DNA from: Pseudomonas sp. CFBP13508
GTDB taxonomy: Bacteria; Pseudomonadota; Gammaproteobacteria; Pseudomonadales; Pseudomonadaceae
Assembly: GCF_005233515.1 (NCBI RefSeq)
Contig: NZ_QFZZ01000008.1
Coordinates: forward strand, 124,001 to 188,000
Reading direction: 5' to 3'
DNA: 64,000 bases
Part shown: in pieces, positions 16,368 to 24,996 of the stretch
Position numbering within the stretch: position 1 is the stretch's first letter
Layout: each line of letters begins with the position of its first letter
Translations under genes and position numbers: made by a program
Notes under the pieces: model-generated
What the model was told of the DNA's origin: nothing
The model's input: only the letters and a program-made list of their open reading frames with translations
Databases searched by the model: none

Positions 16368-17609
16368 ATGACCCAGAACTCCGCCCCCGTTAACGCTCAC
16401 GTCGCCATCATCGGCGGTGGCCCCGCCGGCCTGATGGCCGCCGAAGTGCTGAGCCAGGCCGGAGTCCGCGTCGACGTGTACGACGGCATGCCCTCGGTCG
16501 GGCGCAAGTTCCTGCTGGCCGGGGTCGGCGGCATGAACATCACCCATTCCGAAGCGTACCCGGCGTTCCTCTCCCGCTACGCTGAGCGCGCAGCGCAGAT
16601 CGCCCCGCTGCTGCGCGCGTTCGATGCCGATGCCTTGTGCCAGTGGATTCACGATCTGGGTATCGAAACCTTCATCGGCAGCTCCGGCCGCGTGTTCCCC
16701 ACCGACATGAAAGCCGCCCCACTGTTGCGCGCCTGGCTCAAGCGCCTGCGCGACAGCGGCGTGGTTATCCACACCCGCCATCGCTGGCTCGGCTGGGACG
16801 CAAGCGGTGCACTGCGCATCGCCAGCCCGGAAGGCGAAATCAGCGCAAACCCCGACGCCACCCTGCTCGCCCTCGGCGGCGGCAGTTGGTCGCGCCTGGG
16901 CTCGGATGGCGCGTGGATGTTGCCGCTGGAGCAGCGCGGCGTGGATCTGGCGCCGTTGCAGCCAAGCAATTGCGGCTTCGAGGTGCAAACCTGGAGCGAG
17001 CTGATGGTGAGCAAATTCGCCGGCGCACCGCTGAAAAACATTGCCATCGGTTTGAACGACGACATCCCGCGCTTGGGCGAATGCGTGATCACCGCGACCG
17101 GCATTGAAGGCAGCCTGATCTACGCCCTGTCGGCGCCGATACGCGAAGAAATCAATCGCTACGGCGCAGCGGTTATCCACATCGACCTGCTGCCCGGCCG
17201 GCCTGTGGATAAATTACAGGCAGCGCTGAGCAAACCACGTGGCTCGCGCTCAATGGCCAAGCATCTGCACAGTCAGGTGGGGATTGATGGGGTTAAGGCA
17301 GCATTGTTGCGCGAGCTGACCGATGCCGAAACCTTCGGCGATCCGGCGCTGTTGGCGCGAGCGATCAAAGCGTTGCCGCTGACTCTGGTGAAAACCCGTC
17401 CGCTGGATGAAGCGATCAGCAGTGCTGGTGGCGTGAGATTCGAAGCGATGGATGAGCGCTTGATGCTCAAGGCGCTGCCGGGGGTGTTTTGTGCCGGCGA
17501 GATGCTTGATTGGGAAGCGCCGACCGGAGGCTATTTGCTGACCGGGTGTTTTGCCAGTGGGCGGGCGGCAGGGCTGGGTATTGTGCAGTGGCTTAAGCAG
17601 TCCGACTGA
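16368..17609 (+). CDS. TIGR03862/HI0933-like flavoprotein (NAD(P)/FAD-dependent oxidoreductase)
   Basis: The 413-residue protein has an N-terminal FAD-binding Rossmann fold (VAIIGGGPAGLMAAEVLSQAG) followed by SVGRKFLLAGVGGMNITHSE, the signature of the HI0933/BaiN-like flavoproteins. A second FAD segment, LPGVFCAGEMLDWEAPTGGY, lies near the C terminus. The family is conserved but its reaction is not established. Three perfect DnaA-box 9-mers lie within the gene, two of them 31 nt apart. Confidence 0.88.
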   Translation: MTQNSAPVNAHVAIIGGGPAGLMAAEVLSQAGVRVDVYDGMPSVGRKFLLAGVGGMNITHSEAYPAFLSRYAERAAQIAPLLRAFDADALCQWIHDLGIETFIGSSGRVFPTDMKAAPLLRAWLKRLRDSGVVIHTRHRWLGWDASGALRIASPEGEISANPDATLLALGGGSWSRLGSDGAWMLPLEQRGVDLAPLQPSNCGFEVQTWSELMVSKFAGAPLKNIAIGLNDDIPRLGECVITATGIEGSLIYALSAPIREEINRYGAAVIHIDLLPGRPVDKLQAALSKPRGSRSMAKHLHSQVGIDGVKAALLRELTDAETFGDPALLARAIKALPLTLVKTRPLDEAISSAGGVRFEAMDERLMLKALPGVFCAGEMLDWEAPTGGYLLTGCFASGRAAGLGIVQWLKQSD

Positions 17610-17623
17610 AAACCGAGTTGCAT

Positions 17624-17702
17624 CCTTCGCGAGCAGGCTCGCTCCCACATTGATCTCCAGTGACAAGGAGTTCCCTTGTGGGAGCGAGCCTGCTCGCGAA
17701 GA
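17624..17702. repeat. REP doublet, type A, inward order
   Basis: Inward-ordered pair of the type A palindrome between the convergent flavoprotein and RhlE genes, 79 bp in total, close in length to the other inward copies at 31576, 42464 and 56092. Confidence 0.9.
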
Positions 17703-17726
17703 CGTCCCTACAAACGCCTCATCAAA

Positions 17727-19067
17727 TCACGGCTTACGCTTACGCGGTCCAGTGTTAAACACCGGCACCTTGCGCACCGGTTTGATCGATGGCTCCGGTG
17801 CCGAGGTCTCGCCGCTGTCGACCCACTTGCCCAGATTGCGTTTACCACCGCCACCGCCCGATGCTTTCGGCTTCTTCGGTTTTTTCGGCTTCTTGATCAC
17901 CTGACCGCTGGCGTCGGTGTCCGGCACGCGGTGCTCGGGTTCGAAATCCGGCTCGTTCTGGCGCTTCAACGTCTGCCGAGTCAGCATTTCGATGGCCGAG
18001 AGCATGTTCACTTCATCGGCACACACCAGCGAAATCGCCTCACCGGTGGCACCCGCGCGACCAGTGCGGCCGATGCGGTGAATGTAGTCCTCGGCGACGA
18101 TCGGCAGATCGAAGTTGACCACCAGCGGCAGGTCTTCGATGTCCAGACCACGGGCGGCGACGTCGGTCGCCACCAGAATCTGCACTTCGCTGAGCTTGAA
18201 ACGGTCCAGCGCGCGCTGGCGCGTGGCCTGCGGTTTGTCTCCATGGATGCCGTCAGCATTCACACCGAGGCCCTGAAGTTTTTCCACCAGCGCATCGACG
18301 CCGTTGCGGGTCTTGGCGAACACCAGCACCTGCTTCCACTTGTTCTTGCGCATCAGGTGCACGAACAGTTCGGCCTTGCGCTTCTTGTCGACGGTGACGA
18401 TCCACTGCTTGACCGTGTTGGCAGCGACGTTGCGCGGGCTGACTTCGACACTCAGCGGATCATTGAGCATCTGCCCGGCGAGCAGGCGGATGTCATCGGA
18501 GAAGGTCGCGGAGAACAGCAGGGTCTGGCGCTTTTTCGGCAGCATGCGGTAAATGTTCGCCAGTTCTTCCGAGAAGCCCAGGTCGAGCATACGATCGGCT
18601 TCATCCAGCACCAGCGTTTGCAGCTGATTGAGTTTCAGCGCGTTCTGGCGGAACAGGTCGATCAAGCGACCGGGTGTGGCGACCAGCACATCGACGCCGC
18701 CGCGCAGCTTCATCATCTGCGGGTTGATGCTGACACCGCCATACACCGCGTAAGTACGCAGCGGCAGATTTTCCGCGTACTGGCGCACGGCTTCGTGGAC
18801 CTGCTCGGCCAGCTCGCGGGTCGGCACCAGAATCAGCGCACGCGCCGAGTTGGCGGTGACTTTCGGCCCTTCCATGGCCAGCAACTGCAACAGCGGCAAG
18901 GCGAAACCGGCCGTTTTACCGGTGCCGGTCTGGGCCGCTGCCATCAGGTCGCGACCGGCCAGCACCGCCGGAATGGCTTGCGCCTGCACCGGCGTCGGGG
19001 TCTGGTAGCCGAGCGTCTCAAGGGAGCGCAGCAAGGGTTCGATCAGGCCAAGGGAGGCGAAAGTCAT
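17727..19067 (-). CDS. rhlE: DEAD-box RNA helicase, RhlE type
   Basis: The 446-residue helicase unwinds RNA with ATP. Motifs run in order: PTPVQAQAIPAVLAGRD (Q), AQTGTGKT (I), PTRELAEQ (Ia), TPGRLID (Ib), VLDEADRMLDLG (II), SAT (III), ATDVAARGLDIEDL (V) and HRIGRTGRAG (VI). A basic tail after about residue 390 is rich in lysine, proline and glycine and should bind RNA. The start is the ATG at 19067 (MTFASLGL); a longer frame upstream adds unrelated residues. Pseudomonads have several RhlE paralogues, so the exact paralogue is not assigned. Confidence 0.9.
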   Translation of the reverse strand: MTFASLGLIEPLLRSLETLGYQTPTPVQAQAIPAVLAGRDLMAAAQTGTGKTAGFALPLLQLLAMEGPKVTANSARALILVPTRELAEQVHEAVRQYAENLPLRTYAVYGGVSINPQMMKLRGGVDVLVATPGRLIDLFRQNALKLNQLQTLVLDEADRMLDLGFSEELANIYRMLPKKRQTLLFSATFSDDIRLLAGQMLNDPLSVEVSPRNVAANTVKQWIVTVDKKRKAELFVHLMRKNKWKQVLVFAKTRNGVDALVEKLQGLGVNADGIHGDKPQATRQRALDRFKLSEVQILVATDVAARGLDIEDLPLVVNFDLPIVAEDYIHRIGRTGRAGATGEAISLVCADEVNMLSAIEMLTRQTLKRQNEPDFEPEHRVPDTDASGQVIKKPKKPKKPKASGGGGGKRNLGKWVDSGETSAPEPSIKPVRKVPVFNTGPRKRKP

Positions 19068-19119
19068 GGGAGTACCGTAGGAAAAAATGACGCGGGGATG
19101 CAATGCCGCGCAGTTTACC

Positions 19120-20055
19120 CTAATTCGTACGCGCTTCCGTCGGAACGGCTTTCGCCTCTTCCACGGGTGGCTGCGCAGGTCGGCGCCACTGCGGCAGGCT
19201 GATCAGCAGCACGGCGCTGATGATCACCAGCATCGCCAGCGCTTCTTCGAAGCCGATGGTCTCGCCAACAAACACCACACCGAGCAACACCGCCACCGCC
19301 GGGTTGACGTAGGCATAACTGGTCGCTGCCGCCGGGCGCACATGTTTGAGCAGATACATGTAGGAATTGAAGGCGATGATCGAGCCAAAGAAAATCAGAT
19401 AGGCCAGCGCCAGCCACCCTTCGAGCGGCGGCATGGCTTGCAGGTGCTCGCCACTCAGCGCACTGCCGATCAGCAAGACCACGCCGCCGACGAGCATTTC
19501 CACCGCGCTGGCCATGGCCCCCGCCGGCAATGGCAGGTATTTGCTCCACACCGAGCCGAACGCCCAGCTCGCCGCCGCGAAGATCAGCAACATCGCGCCG
19601 AGCGGGCTCGATTGCAGGTTGGAACCCATGTTGAGCATGGCGATGCCAATAATCCCCAACGCCACACCGGCCCACTCCAGCCGCGTATTGCGCGCACCCC
19701 AGAAGTAGCCGAACAACAAGGTGAACAGCGGCACCGTCGCCACCGCCAGCGCAGCGACACCTGACGCCACGCCGGTGTGCTCGGCGACGCTCACCGCGCC
19801 GTTACCAAAACTGAGCAGCAGAATGCCGACCAGCCCCGCCGCTTTCCACTGCGCCCAGGTCGGCGCCGCAGCCCCGCGCCAGCGCAGCCAGGCATACATC
19901 AAGCTGCCGGCAATGACGAAGCGCACCCCGGCCAGCAACAGCGGCGGCCAGTATTCGACACCGATGCGAATCACCAGATAGGTCGATCCCCAAATCACAT
20001 ACAACGCAAAAAACGCAGCGATCAACGGCAGGGAAAAACGGCGCAAGGCAGGCAT
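19120..20055 (-). CDS. EamA-family exporter, YedA-like
   Basis: The 311-residue inner-membrane protein has ten hydrophobic segments in two EamA repeats. Its start, FFALYVIWGSTYLVIRIGVEYWPP, is typical of the YedA-type drug/metabolite exporters, and the second repeat contains ATSYAYVNPAVAVLLGVVFVGE. Family members export amino acids or similar metabolites; the substrate here is unknown. It lies just upstream of rhlE on the same strand with a gap of about 50 nt, so readthrough is possible. Confidence 0.87.
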   Translation of the reverse strand: MPALRRFSLPLIAAFFALYVIWGSTYLVIRIGVEYWPPLLLAGVRFVIAGSLMYAWLRWRGAAAPTWAQWKAAGLVGILLLSFGNGAVSVAEHTGVASGVAALAVATVPLFTLLFGYFWGARNTRLEWAGVALGIIGIAMLNMGSNLQSSPLGAMLLIFAAASWAFGSVWSKYLPLPAGAMASAVEMLVGGVVLLIGSALSGEHLQAMPPLEGWLALAYLIFFGSIIAFNSYMYLLKHVRPAAATSYAYVNPAVAVLLGVVFVGETIGFEEALAMLVIISAVLLISLPQWRRPAQPPVEEAKAVPTEARTN

Positions 20056-20184
20056 GGGCAGCTCGACAGTCAGATTTCTGTGGACCGGTCATTCTAGAAA
20101 GGCCGCCACGCAAAAATAAGTTACAAAACCTGTTTTTCGCGCCGGTACACTTTTGCATGAAAGCAGCTGAGACCGACAAGGTCC

Positions 20185-20212
20185 TTGTGGGAGCGAGCTT
20201 GCTCGCGAAGGC
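20185..20212. repeat. Single REP unit, type A
   Basis: A lone type A palindrome (variant GAGCTTGCTCGCGAAGG) with no partner nearby. It is followed within 30 bp by a different palindromic repeat at 20238. Confidence 0.8.
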
Positions 20213-20237
20213 GGTGTATCAGCAGACATCCATCTTG

Positions 20238-20349
20238 GATCGTTCCCACGCTCCGCGTGGGAATGCCTCAACGGACGCTCTGCGTTCGGCTTTGAAAGGG
20301 ACGCGGAGCGTCCCGGGCTTAATTCCCACGCAGAGCGTGGGAACGATCA
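20238..20349. repeat. Palindromic repeat, type D (about 112 bp)
   Basis: The ends GATCGTTCCCACGCTCCGCG and CGCAGAGCGTGGGAACGATC are near-perfect inverted repeats, and the interior contains further paired segments (GGACGCTCTGCG with CGCGGAGCGTCC). The whole element folds as one long cruciform. This sequence type is, from memory, widespread in Pseudomonas intergenic DNA. It occurs once here. Confidence 0.8.
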
Positions 20350-20365
20350 GTAGGAGTGCCTGGAA

Positions 20366-20971
20366 TCAGCGATAACGCTGCAAATGCTCGCCCACTTTTG
20401 CGGCAGGGACTTTCTGCAATTTGCACAATAGGTCGTGATTCAACTCGCGCACTCCATGTTTGCCCCGCAGCTCTTCAGCCAGATGCGCCATCAGATTGGC
20501 CGCCATCTCCGCATCAGCCATGGCCCGGTGAGCCTGGCCGGTATGCGGTAGCTGCGCGAACGTGGTGAGCGTACCGAGCTTGTGATTCGGCGCCGCCGGC
20601 ATCAGGCGCCGCGCCAGCAGCAGTGAACAGGCGAAATTCTGCAGGCGTGTGCGCTTGATCCGCCCCAGTTCGAAATCCCAGAACTTCTGGTCGAACGAGG
20701 CGTTGTGCGCCAGCAACGGCGTGCAGCCGACGAATTCGTTGACCTCTTCCATCACCCGCTCGGCCGGCGGCGCGGTGCGCAGCATGGCGTTGCTGATGCC
20801 GGTCAGTTGCTCGATGAACGCGGGGACGCGCACGCCGGCGTTCATCAGGCTCTGGTAACGCTCGACGATGCGGCCGTTTTCCAGCATGACCACGGCGATT
20901 TCCGTGGCGCGGCAGCTGCTGTTCGGCGACAGGCCGGTGGTTTCAAAGTCGATGACTGCGATGCGTTCCAA
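20366..20971 (-). CDS. DEDDh-family 3'-5' exonuclease
   Basis: This 201-residue protein resembles the epsilon proofreading subunit of DNA polymerase III without being DnaQ itself. The exonuclease motifs are IDFETTGLSPNS (Exo I, Asp and Glu), LLAHNASFDQKFW (Exo II, Asp) and HRAMADAEMAANL (Exo III, His and Asp). It should trim single-stranded DNA or RNA 3' ends. The apparent start is TTG at 20971, with GGAG upstream. It is 35 nt downstream of the NYN-domain nuclease gene on the same strand, so the two may be one transcript. Confidence 0.88.
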   Translation of the reverse strand: MERIAVIDFETTGLSPNSSCRATEIAVVMLENGRIVERYQSLMNAGVRVPAFIEQLTGISNAMLRTAPPAERVMEEVNEFVGCTPLLAHNASFDQKFWDFELGRIKRTRLQNFACSLLLARRLMPAAPNHKLGTLTTFAQLPHTGQAHRAMADAEMAANLMAHLAEELRGKHGVRELNHDLLCKLQKVPAAKVGEHLQRYR

Positions 20972-21006
20972 ACCGGGTTCAACTCCGTACAGATCAGTTC
21001 TTGAGC

Positions 21007-21486
21007 TTAATTCTTTAACAGCAGCGCGCCTTCGATCGGCACGTAACGGCTGGCGGCGCGGATCAGCGAGTTGGCGGTCAGGCCGGGGACGCCGTAGGCC
21101 ACCGCTTGCACGCCGTGCTTGTTGATGATGCGTTCGAGCAGCATGTCGAAATCGCCGTCACCGGAGGCCAGCACCACTTCGTCGACGTGGTCGGCGGCGT
21201 CCATGATGTCCAGGGTAATGCCAACGTCCCAGTCGCCCTTGGCCGAGCCGTCGCTGCGCTGGATGTAGGGCTTGAGCTTCACGGTGAAACCGAGGTTGCG
21301 CAGGATCTGCTGAAACTGCTGCTGCTTGCTGTCGCCCCGGTCGATCGCGTAGGCGTAGGCCTCGACGATCTGCCCGTTCTTGCTGATGTCGGCCCACAAT
21401 GCGGCGTAGTTGAAGTGGCAACCATAGGCCTGACGCACGGTGTAGTAGAGGTTCTGCACATCGGCGAACACTGCGATTTTTTTCAC
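21007..21486 (-). CDS. NYN-domain (LabA/DUF88) putative ribonuclease
   Basis: The 159-residue protein is a single NYN domain, a PIN-like fold. The acidic active-site residues are visible in VFADVQNLYY, KGDWDVGITLDIMD and LASGDGDFDMLLE. It is therefore predicted to be a metal-dependent RNase of the LabA/DUF88 type, though target and cellular role are unknown. The start is GTG at 21486 with AGGAA upstream. The exonuclease gene follows after 35 nt. Confidence 0.85.
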   Translation of the reverse strand: MKKIAVFADVQNLYYTVRQAYGCHFNYAALWADISKNGQIVEAYAYAIDRGDSKQQQFQQILRNLGFTVKLKPYIQRSDGSAKGDWDVGITLDIMDAADHVDEVVLASGDGDFDMLLERIINKHGVQAVAYGVPGLTANSLIRAASRYVPIEGALLLKN

Positions 21487-21625
21487 CGGAGTTCCTGTGA
21501 GCGCGCAAGCGCACGAAGCGGGGTCGGGCGATCAGGCCCGAAAAAGGCGCTCAGTATGCCAGCCCGAAGGAGGGTTCCGCGAATAATCGGCCACAGGCGC
21601 AAAGGTGCTGCTGACGAGTGGTGAG

Positions 21626-21730
21626 TGTGGCGAGGGGATTCATCCCCGATGGGCTGCGCAGCAGTCCTCGCTCCAATCAGGAAAAGCGGGGCTGCTGCGC
21701 AGCCCAACGGGGATAAATCCCCTCGCCACA
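21626..21730. repeat. Palindromic repeat, type C
   Basis: TGTGGCGAGGGGATTCATCC and its reverse complement bound a 105-bp element with an inner inverted repeat around GGCTGCGCAGCAG. Related copies are at 38673 and 48439. It is followed at 21741-21778 by two tandem 19-bp units (consensus CAGYCTTCARAGGCTATGT). Confidence 0.88.
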
Positions 21731-21777
21731 GTGTACATGTCAGCCTTCAGAGGCTATGTCAGTCTTCAAAGGCTATG

Positions 21778-22539
21778 TCAGACAAAGGAGTCGTCGTCAT
21801 CGAAGAACGACGAATTGTCGCTGCTGTAATCGGCGTCGCTTAAACCGCCCTGGTCATTGCCAGAGAAGCCGTTGTCCGCCACGCGCTGATCATCGCCCCA
21901 GCCGTTGTTGCTCTGGTCGGCGACCTGCGCCGGTTCTTCCTTGATGACCTCGACGATTTCTTCCGGTTGCTGATTGTGGTGGAACAGGCTGCTGATGCCC
22001 TGCGCCAACATCACACCACCGGCCACGCCCGCAGCGGTTTTCAGCGCGCCGCCGAGAAAGCTGTTACCCGCCGCCGGGGCTGCCTGCTGCGCATAGTTGG
22101 GCGGCGCGGCGGCGAAGTTCTGTTGCGGTGCCGGAGCCTGGTAGCTCTGCTGCGGCGCCGGTTCACGCCAGCCGCCGGTGGACGATGGCGCTGCGCTCTG
22201 GCTCGGCGCCGGACGTGAATTGCCGCCGCCAAAGATACTCGACAGGAAGCCACCGCCGCCGCTCGCCGCTGGCGCGCCGCTCTGGGCCTTGGCCGATTGC
22301 AGTTCGGCCTGCAGGCGCTGGACTTGCTGGGTCAGTTGCTTGTTCTGCTCGTCGAGGCTTTTCAGCGCGGCCTCTTGCACCAGAATCGCCTGGGTCATGA
22401 AATAGCCTGCCGCCGGTTGGCGCGTCAGGTGTTCCTTGATCCGCGCCTCAGCCTGGGCGTCGCGCGGGGCTGCCTCCGTTTCGGCCTGTTGCAGCCGGGA
22501 AAACAGTCCATCGATCAGGGTTTGCTCTTCGCTGTTCAT
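21778..22539 (-). CDS. DUF2076 domain protein
   Basis: The 253-residue protein has an N-terminal helical region (MNSEEQTLIDGLFSRLQQAE), a coiled-coil stretch near residues 60-85 (EQNKQLTQQVQRLQAELQ), and a low-complexity middle rich in G, P, Q, A and S. A short hydrophobic glycine/alanine segment (GGALKTAAGVAGGVMLAQGI) and an acidic C terminus with five consecutive aspartates complete it. This is the DUF2076 arrangement; no function is known. The ATG at 22539 follows GAGG; the upstream frame to 22620 is not supported. Confidence 0.85.
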   Translation of the reverse strand: MNSEEQTLIDGLFSRLQQAETEAAPRDAQAEARIKEHLTRQPAAGYFMTQAILVQEAALKSLDEQNKQLTQQVQRLQAELQSAKAQSGAPAASGGGGFLSSIFGGGNSRPAPSQSAAPSSTGGWREPAPQQSYQAPAPQQNFAAAPPNYAQQAAPAAGNSFLGGALKTAAGVAGGVMLAQGISSLFHHNQQPEEIVEVIKEEPAQVADQSNNGWGDDQRVADNGFSGNDQGGLSDADYSSDNSSFFDDDDSFV

Positions 22540-22716
22540 GGCGACCTCGTAGATTGCCGGTAATAACGTGCCCGCGCCCACTCTGAGCGCGGTGCTCTCC
22601 TGTAATGGAGACAGTGACAAAACGTTTCAATGGCCTTTACCGAATGTTTACGTTTGTGTCGGCCCGCGTTGCATCGGTTAAAGTGAGCCACTGTTTTCAA
22701 CCTGCGATACCGACTG

Positions 22717-23391
22717 ATGAATGCCCTCGAAGTACTGCGCGACTCTTTGTATTTTTTCAAACGCCATCTGGGCAGCATCGTGCAGTTGTGCCTGCCGCTG
22801 GTGATTGTCGAAGCCTTCTTGCAGCAGGCAGTCGATCACGCCACCGGGCCGGACACCTTCGCCGGGGTAAGCATCATCGTCGGCCTGCTGGTGTATCCGC
22901 TTTACACCGCCGCGCTGATCCTGTTTCTCGATGCACGCAGCCGTGGCGAGTCGCCGCGCAACCGTGACCTGCTGGCGATGGCCGCAACCCTGTGGCCGCG
23001 CTTCGCCGTGCTCACCGCGCTCAATACCTTGCTGATTCTGCTCGGCCTGTCGCTGTACTTCCTGCCGGGCCTGATGCTAATGGTCATGCTCGCCTTCGCC
23101 GAATACCTGCTGGTGCTGCGCGGGCTCGGGCCGTTGCAGGCGATGAAGGAAAGTCTGCGCCTGACGCGCGGGCACTTCTGGCGCATTCTGCTGTGCATTC
23201 TCTGCGTGATGACCCCGTTGTGGCTGCTCAAGGGCGCGACGCTAGCGGTCTACCCCGAACCGCAGAATCCACTGATTGCCGGGCTGATCGACAGCGCTCA
23301 CAGCTTCCTGCAACTGTTCACCAGCGTGGTGCTGTTCCGCCTTTTCATGCTGATCAGCGAATTGCCTGACAAACGTAACGGAGCGGTCTGA
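22717..23391 (+). CDS. YciC/UPF0259-family membrane protein
   Basis: The 224-residue inner-membrane protein has about six hydrophobic segments. It matches the YciC family in sequence style: RDSLYFFKRHLGSIVQLCLP at the N terminus and a MKESLRLTRGHFWRIL amphipathic stretch in the middle. No activity is established for the family. It is divergent from the DUF2076 gene across 177 bp in which I see no other feature. The endonuclease-like gene follows after 75 nt on the same strand. Confidence 0.85.
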   Translation: MNALEVLRDSLYFFKRHLGSIVQLCLPLVIVEAFLQQAVDHATGPDTFAGVSIIVGLLVYPLYTAALILFLDARSRGESPRNRDLLAMAATLWPRFAVLTALNTLLILLGLSLYFLPGLMLMVMLAFAEYLLVLRGLGPLQAMKESLRLTRGHFWRILLCILCVMTPLWLLKGATLAVYPEPQNPLIAGLIDSAHSFLQLFTSVVLFRLFMLISELPDKRNGAV

Positions 23392-23466
23392 CCGCGCCGT
23401 GCTTGGGCTTCGCCGCTGCCGTCAGGTATGCTCGGGGCCACTTTCTGTAACGCTATAAGCCGAGCC

Positions 23467-24546
23467 ATGACCCGTCTGCTGCGCTACACCCTGCTCCTCG
23501 TCATCCTCGCCGTCGTCCTGTTCGGCGTGCTGCTGTTCAGCCTGACCTGGCGCCCCGATGCCCGCGAAACCCTGCCGGTCAGTTGCGGCACCACGGCGCC
23601 GACACTGGTGCCCGGGCAAGCGCTGAAAGTCATGACCTGGAACGTGCAGTTCCTCGCCGGCAAGCGCTACGTGTTCTGGAATGATCTTGCCGAAGGCGAC
23701 GATGAAGCGCCGACCGCTGAAGACATGGCCTTCAGCCTCGACGAAGTAGCGCGGGTGATCCGTGACGAACAACCCGATGTGGTGCTGTTGCAGGAGCTCG
23801 ACGACGGCGCCAAGGCCAGCGACTACCAGAATCAGCTCAAACTGTTGCAGGAACGTGTCGCCGATCTGTACCCGTGCAGCACCAACGCCTTCGACTGGAA
23901 AGCCGATTTCGTCCCCGAGCCCCATATCTACGGCAGCGTCGGCCGCCAGTTGGCGACGTTGAGTCGCTATCGCATCGAACACGCCGAACGCCTGCAACTG
24001 CCCGTCGCCCCGAGCAACTTCATCAGCCGCCAGTTCCAGCCCAAAGACGCCTTGCTCGCAGTCAAACTGCCGCTCAGCGATGGCGGACAACTGACCGTGT
24101 TCAACACCCACTTGCAGCGCGCCAGCCAGGCGGACGGCAACGTGCAGGCGCAAGTGGCTGCCGTGGCCAAGGTGCTCGACAAGTATGAAAGCCAAGGCCT
24201 GCCGTGGCTGATCGGTGGCGATTTCAATCTGCTGCCGCTGGGCCAGTATCGACGCCTGCCGGTCGAGCGCCGCACGCCCTACTCTGCCGACAGCGAACTG
24301 CATCTGCTGTGGGACAAGTACCCGATGATCCCGACCAACAACGAAGCCGGCGGTATCGACCGGGCCAAATGGCTGACCCATTACCCCAATGACCCCGGCC
24401 TCAACGGCCCGGATCGCACAGTGGATTATCTGTTCTACAGCCCGAAGCTCAAACGCCTGCAAGCGCAGGTGCGGCAGGACGATACCTTGCGCATCTCCGA
24501 CCACTTGCCGGTGATTGCGCGGTTCCTGCTGCCCGCTGCACCCTGA
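23467..24546 (+). CDS. Endonuclease/exonuclease/phosphatase-family protein, membrane-anchored
   Basis: The 359-residue protein begins with one hydrophobic anchor or signal (LLRYTLLLVILAVVLFGVLLF). An EEP-fold domain follows, with VMTWNVQFLAG (Asn), VLLQELDD (catalytic Glu), FNTHLQRAS (His), WLIGGDFNLLPLG (Asp/Asn) and ISDHLPVIARF (Asp-His). All catalytic positions look intact, so it is probably a phosphodiesterase acting outside the cytoplasm. The substrate could be nucleic acid or a phospholipid. The start is the ATG at 23467; the longer frame from 23428 lies over intergenic DNA. Confidence 0.87.
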   Translation: MTRLLRYTLLLVILAVVLFGVLLFSLTWRPDARETLPVSCGTTAPTLVPGQALKVMTWNVQFLAGKRYVFWNDLAEGDDEAPTAEDMAFSLDEVARVIRDEQPDVVLLQELDDGAKASDYQNQLKLLQERVADLYPCSTNAFDWKADFVPEPHIYGSVGRQLATLSRYRIEHAERLQLPVAPSNFISRQFQPKDALLAVKLPLSDGGQLTVFNTHLQRASQADGNVQAQVAAVAKVLDKYESQGLPWLIGGDFNLLPLGQYRRLPVERRTPYSADSELHLLWDKYPMIPTNNEAGGIDRAKWLTHYPNDPGLNGPDRTVDYLFYSPKLKRLQAQVRQDDTLRISDHLPVIARFLLPAAP

Positions 24547-24557
24547 GCGCTTTGGCC

Positions 24558-24983
24558 TTATAAGCCGGGCGGAACGTAGCCCGGAACATAGCGAACGTTA
24601 GCGCACTTGCCGTGCAGTATCCGCCCGTCTTCGATCAGGAACTGGGCGATCTTCTTCTGTTGATTGATCTTCGCCTGCAACTTGCAGGTAGAACTATTGC
24701 CGACCTGTCGGTAGTGCTCGGTGTACACCATGCCATTGCCGGTATGGGTCATCGAAGTGCCGGCTGCTTCGGTAGAGGTCCAGCTCGCGGACTTGTGCCA
24801 GGTCAGTACGGCCAAGGGTTCGCCGTTCGGGCCGGTTTCCTTTGCCATCGCGTCGGGCGTGCCGAACAGGTCCAGTGCTTCCTGCATATCACGGCCTTCC
24901 CAGCGGCTTTGCGCGATAGTGGAACAGCCGCTCAAGAGCAATCCCGCCAGCAGGGTTGCCAGCCATAAACGTGTGGTAGTCAT
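24558..24983 (-). CDS. Small lipoprotein of unknown function
   Basis: The 141-residue product has a clear lipoprotein signal: a hydrophobic segment then LLLSGC with the lipobox cysteine near residue 20. The mature part is short, with two further cysteines (SSTCKLQ and GKCANV) that could form a disulfide. I recognise no domain. It lies 13 nt downstream of another exported protein gene on the same strand, so the two are probably cotranscribed. Confidence 0.8.
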   Translation of the reverse strand: MTTTRLWLATLLAGLLLSGCSTIAQSRWEGRDMQEALDLFGTPDAMAKETGPNGEPLAVLTWHKSASWTSTEAAGTSMTHTGNGMVYTEHYRQVGNSSTCKLQAKINQQKKIAQFLIEDGRILHGKCANVRYVPGYVPPGL

Positions 24984-24996
24984 TGGATGCCTCGGC

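Larger units (their letters stand above)
16112..17212. other. Cluster of four perfect DnaA-box 9-mers
   Basis: The consensus box TTATCCACA, or its reverse complement TGTGGATAA, occurs at 16112-16120 (minus orientation), 16765-16773 (plus), 17173-17181 (plus) and 17204-17212 (minus). The last two are 31 nt apart, about three helical turns. Three lie inside the flavoprotein gene. No replication-origin genes are nearby, so a titration or regulatory role is the more likely reading if any. Confidence 0.45.

Noticed and set aside
16112..17212. A replication origin
   Set aside because: There are DnaA boxes but no dnaA, dnaN, gyrB or rpmH nearby and no AT-rich unwinding region that I could see.
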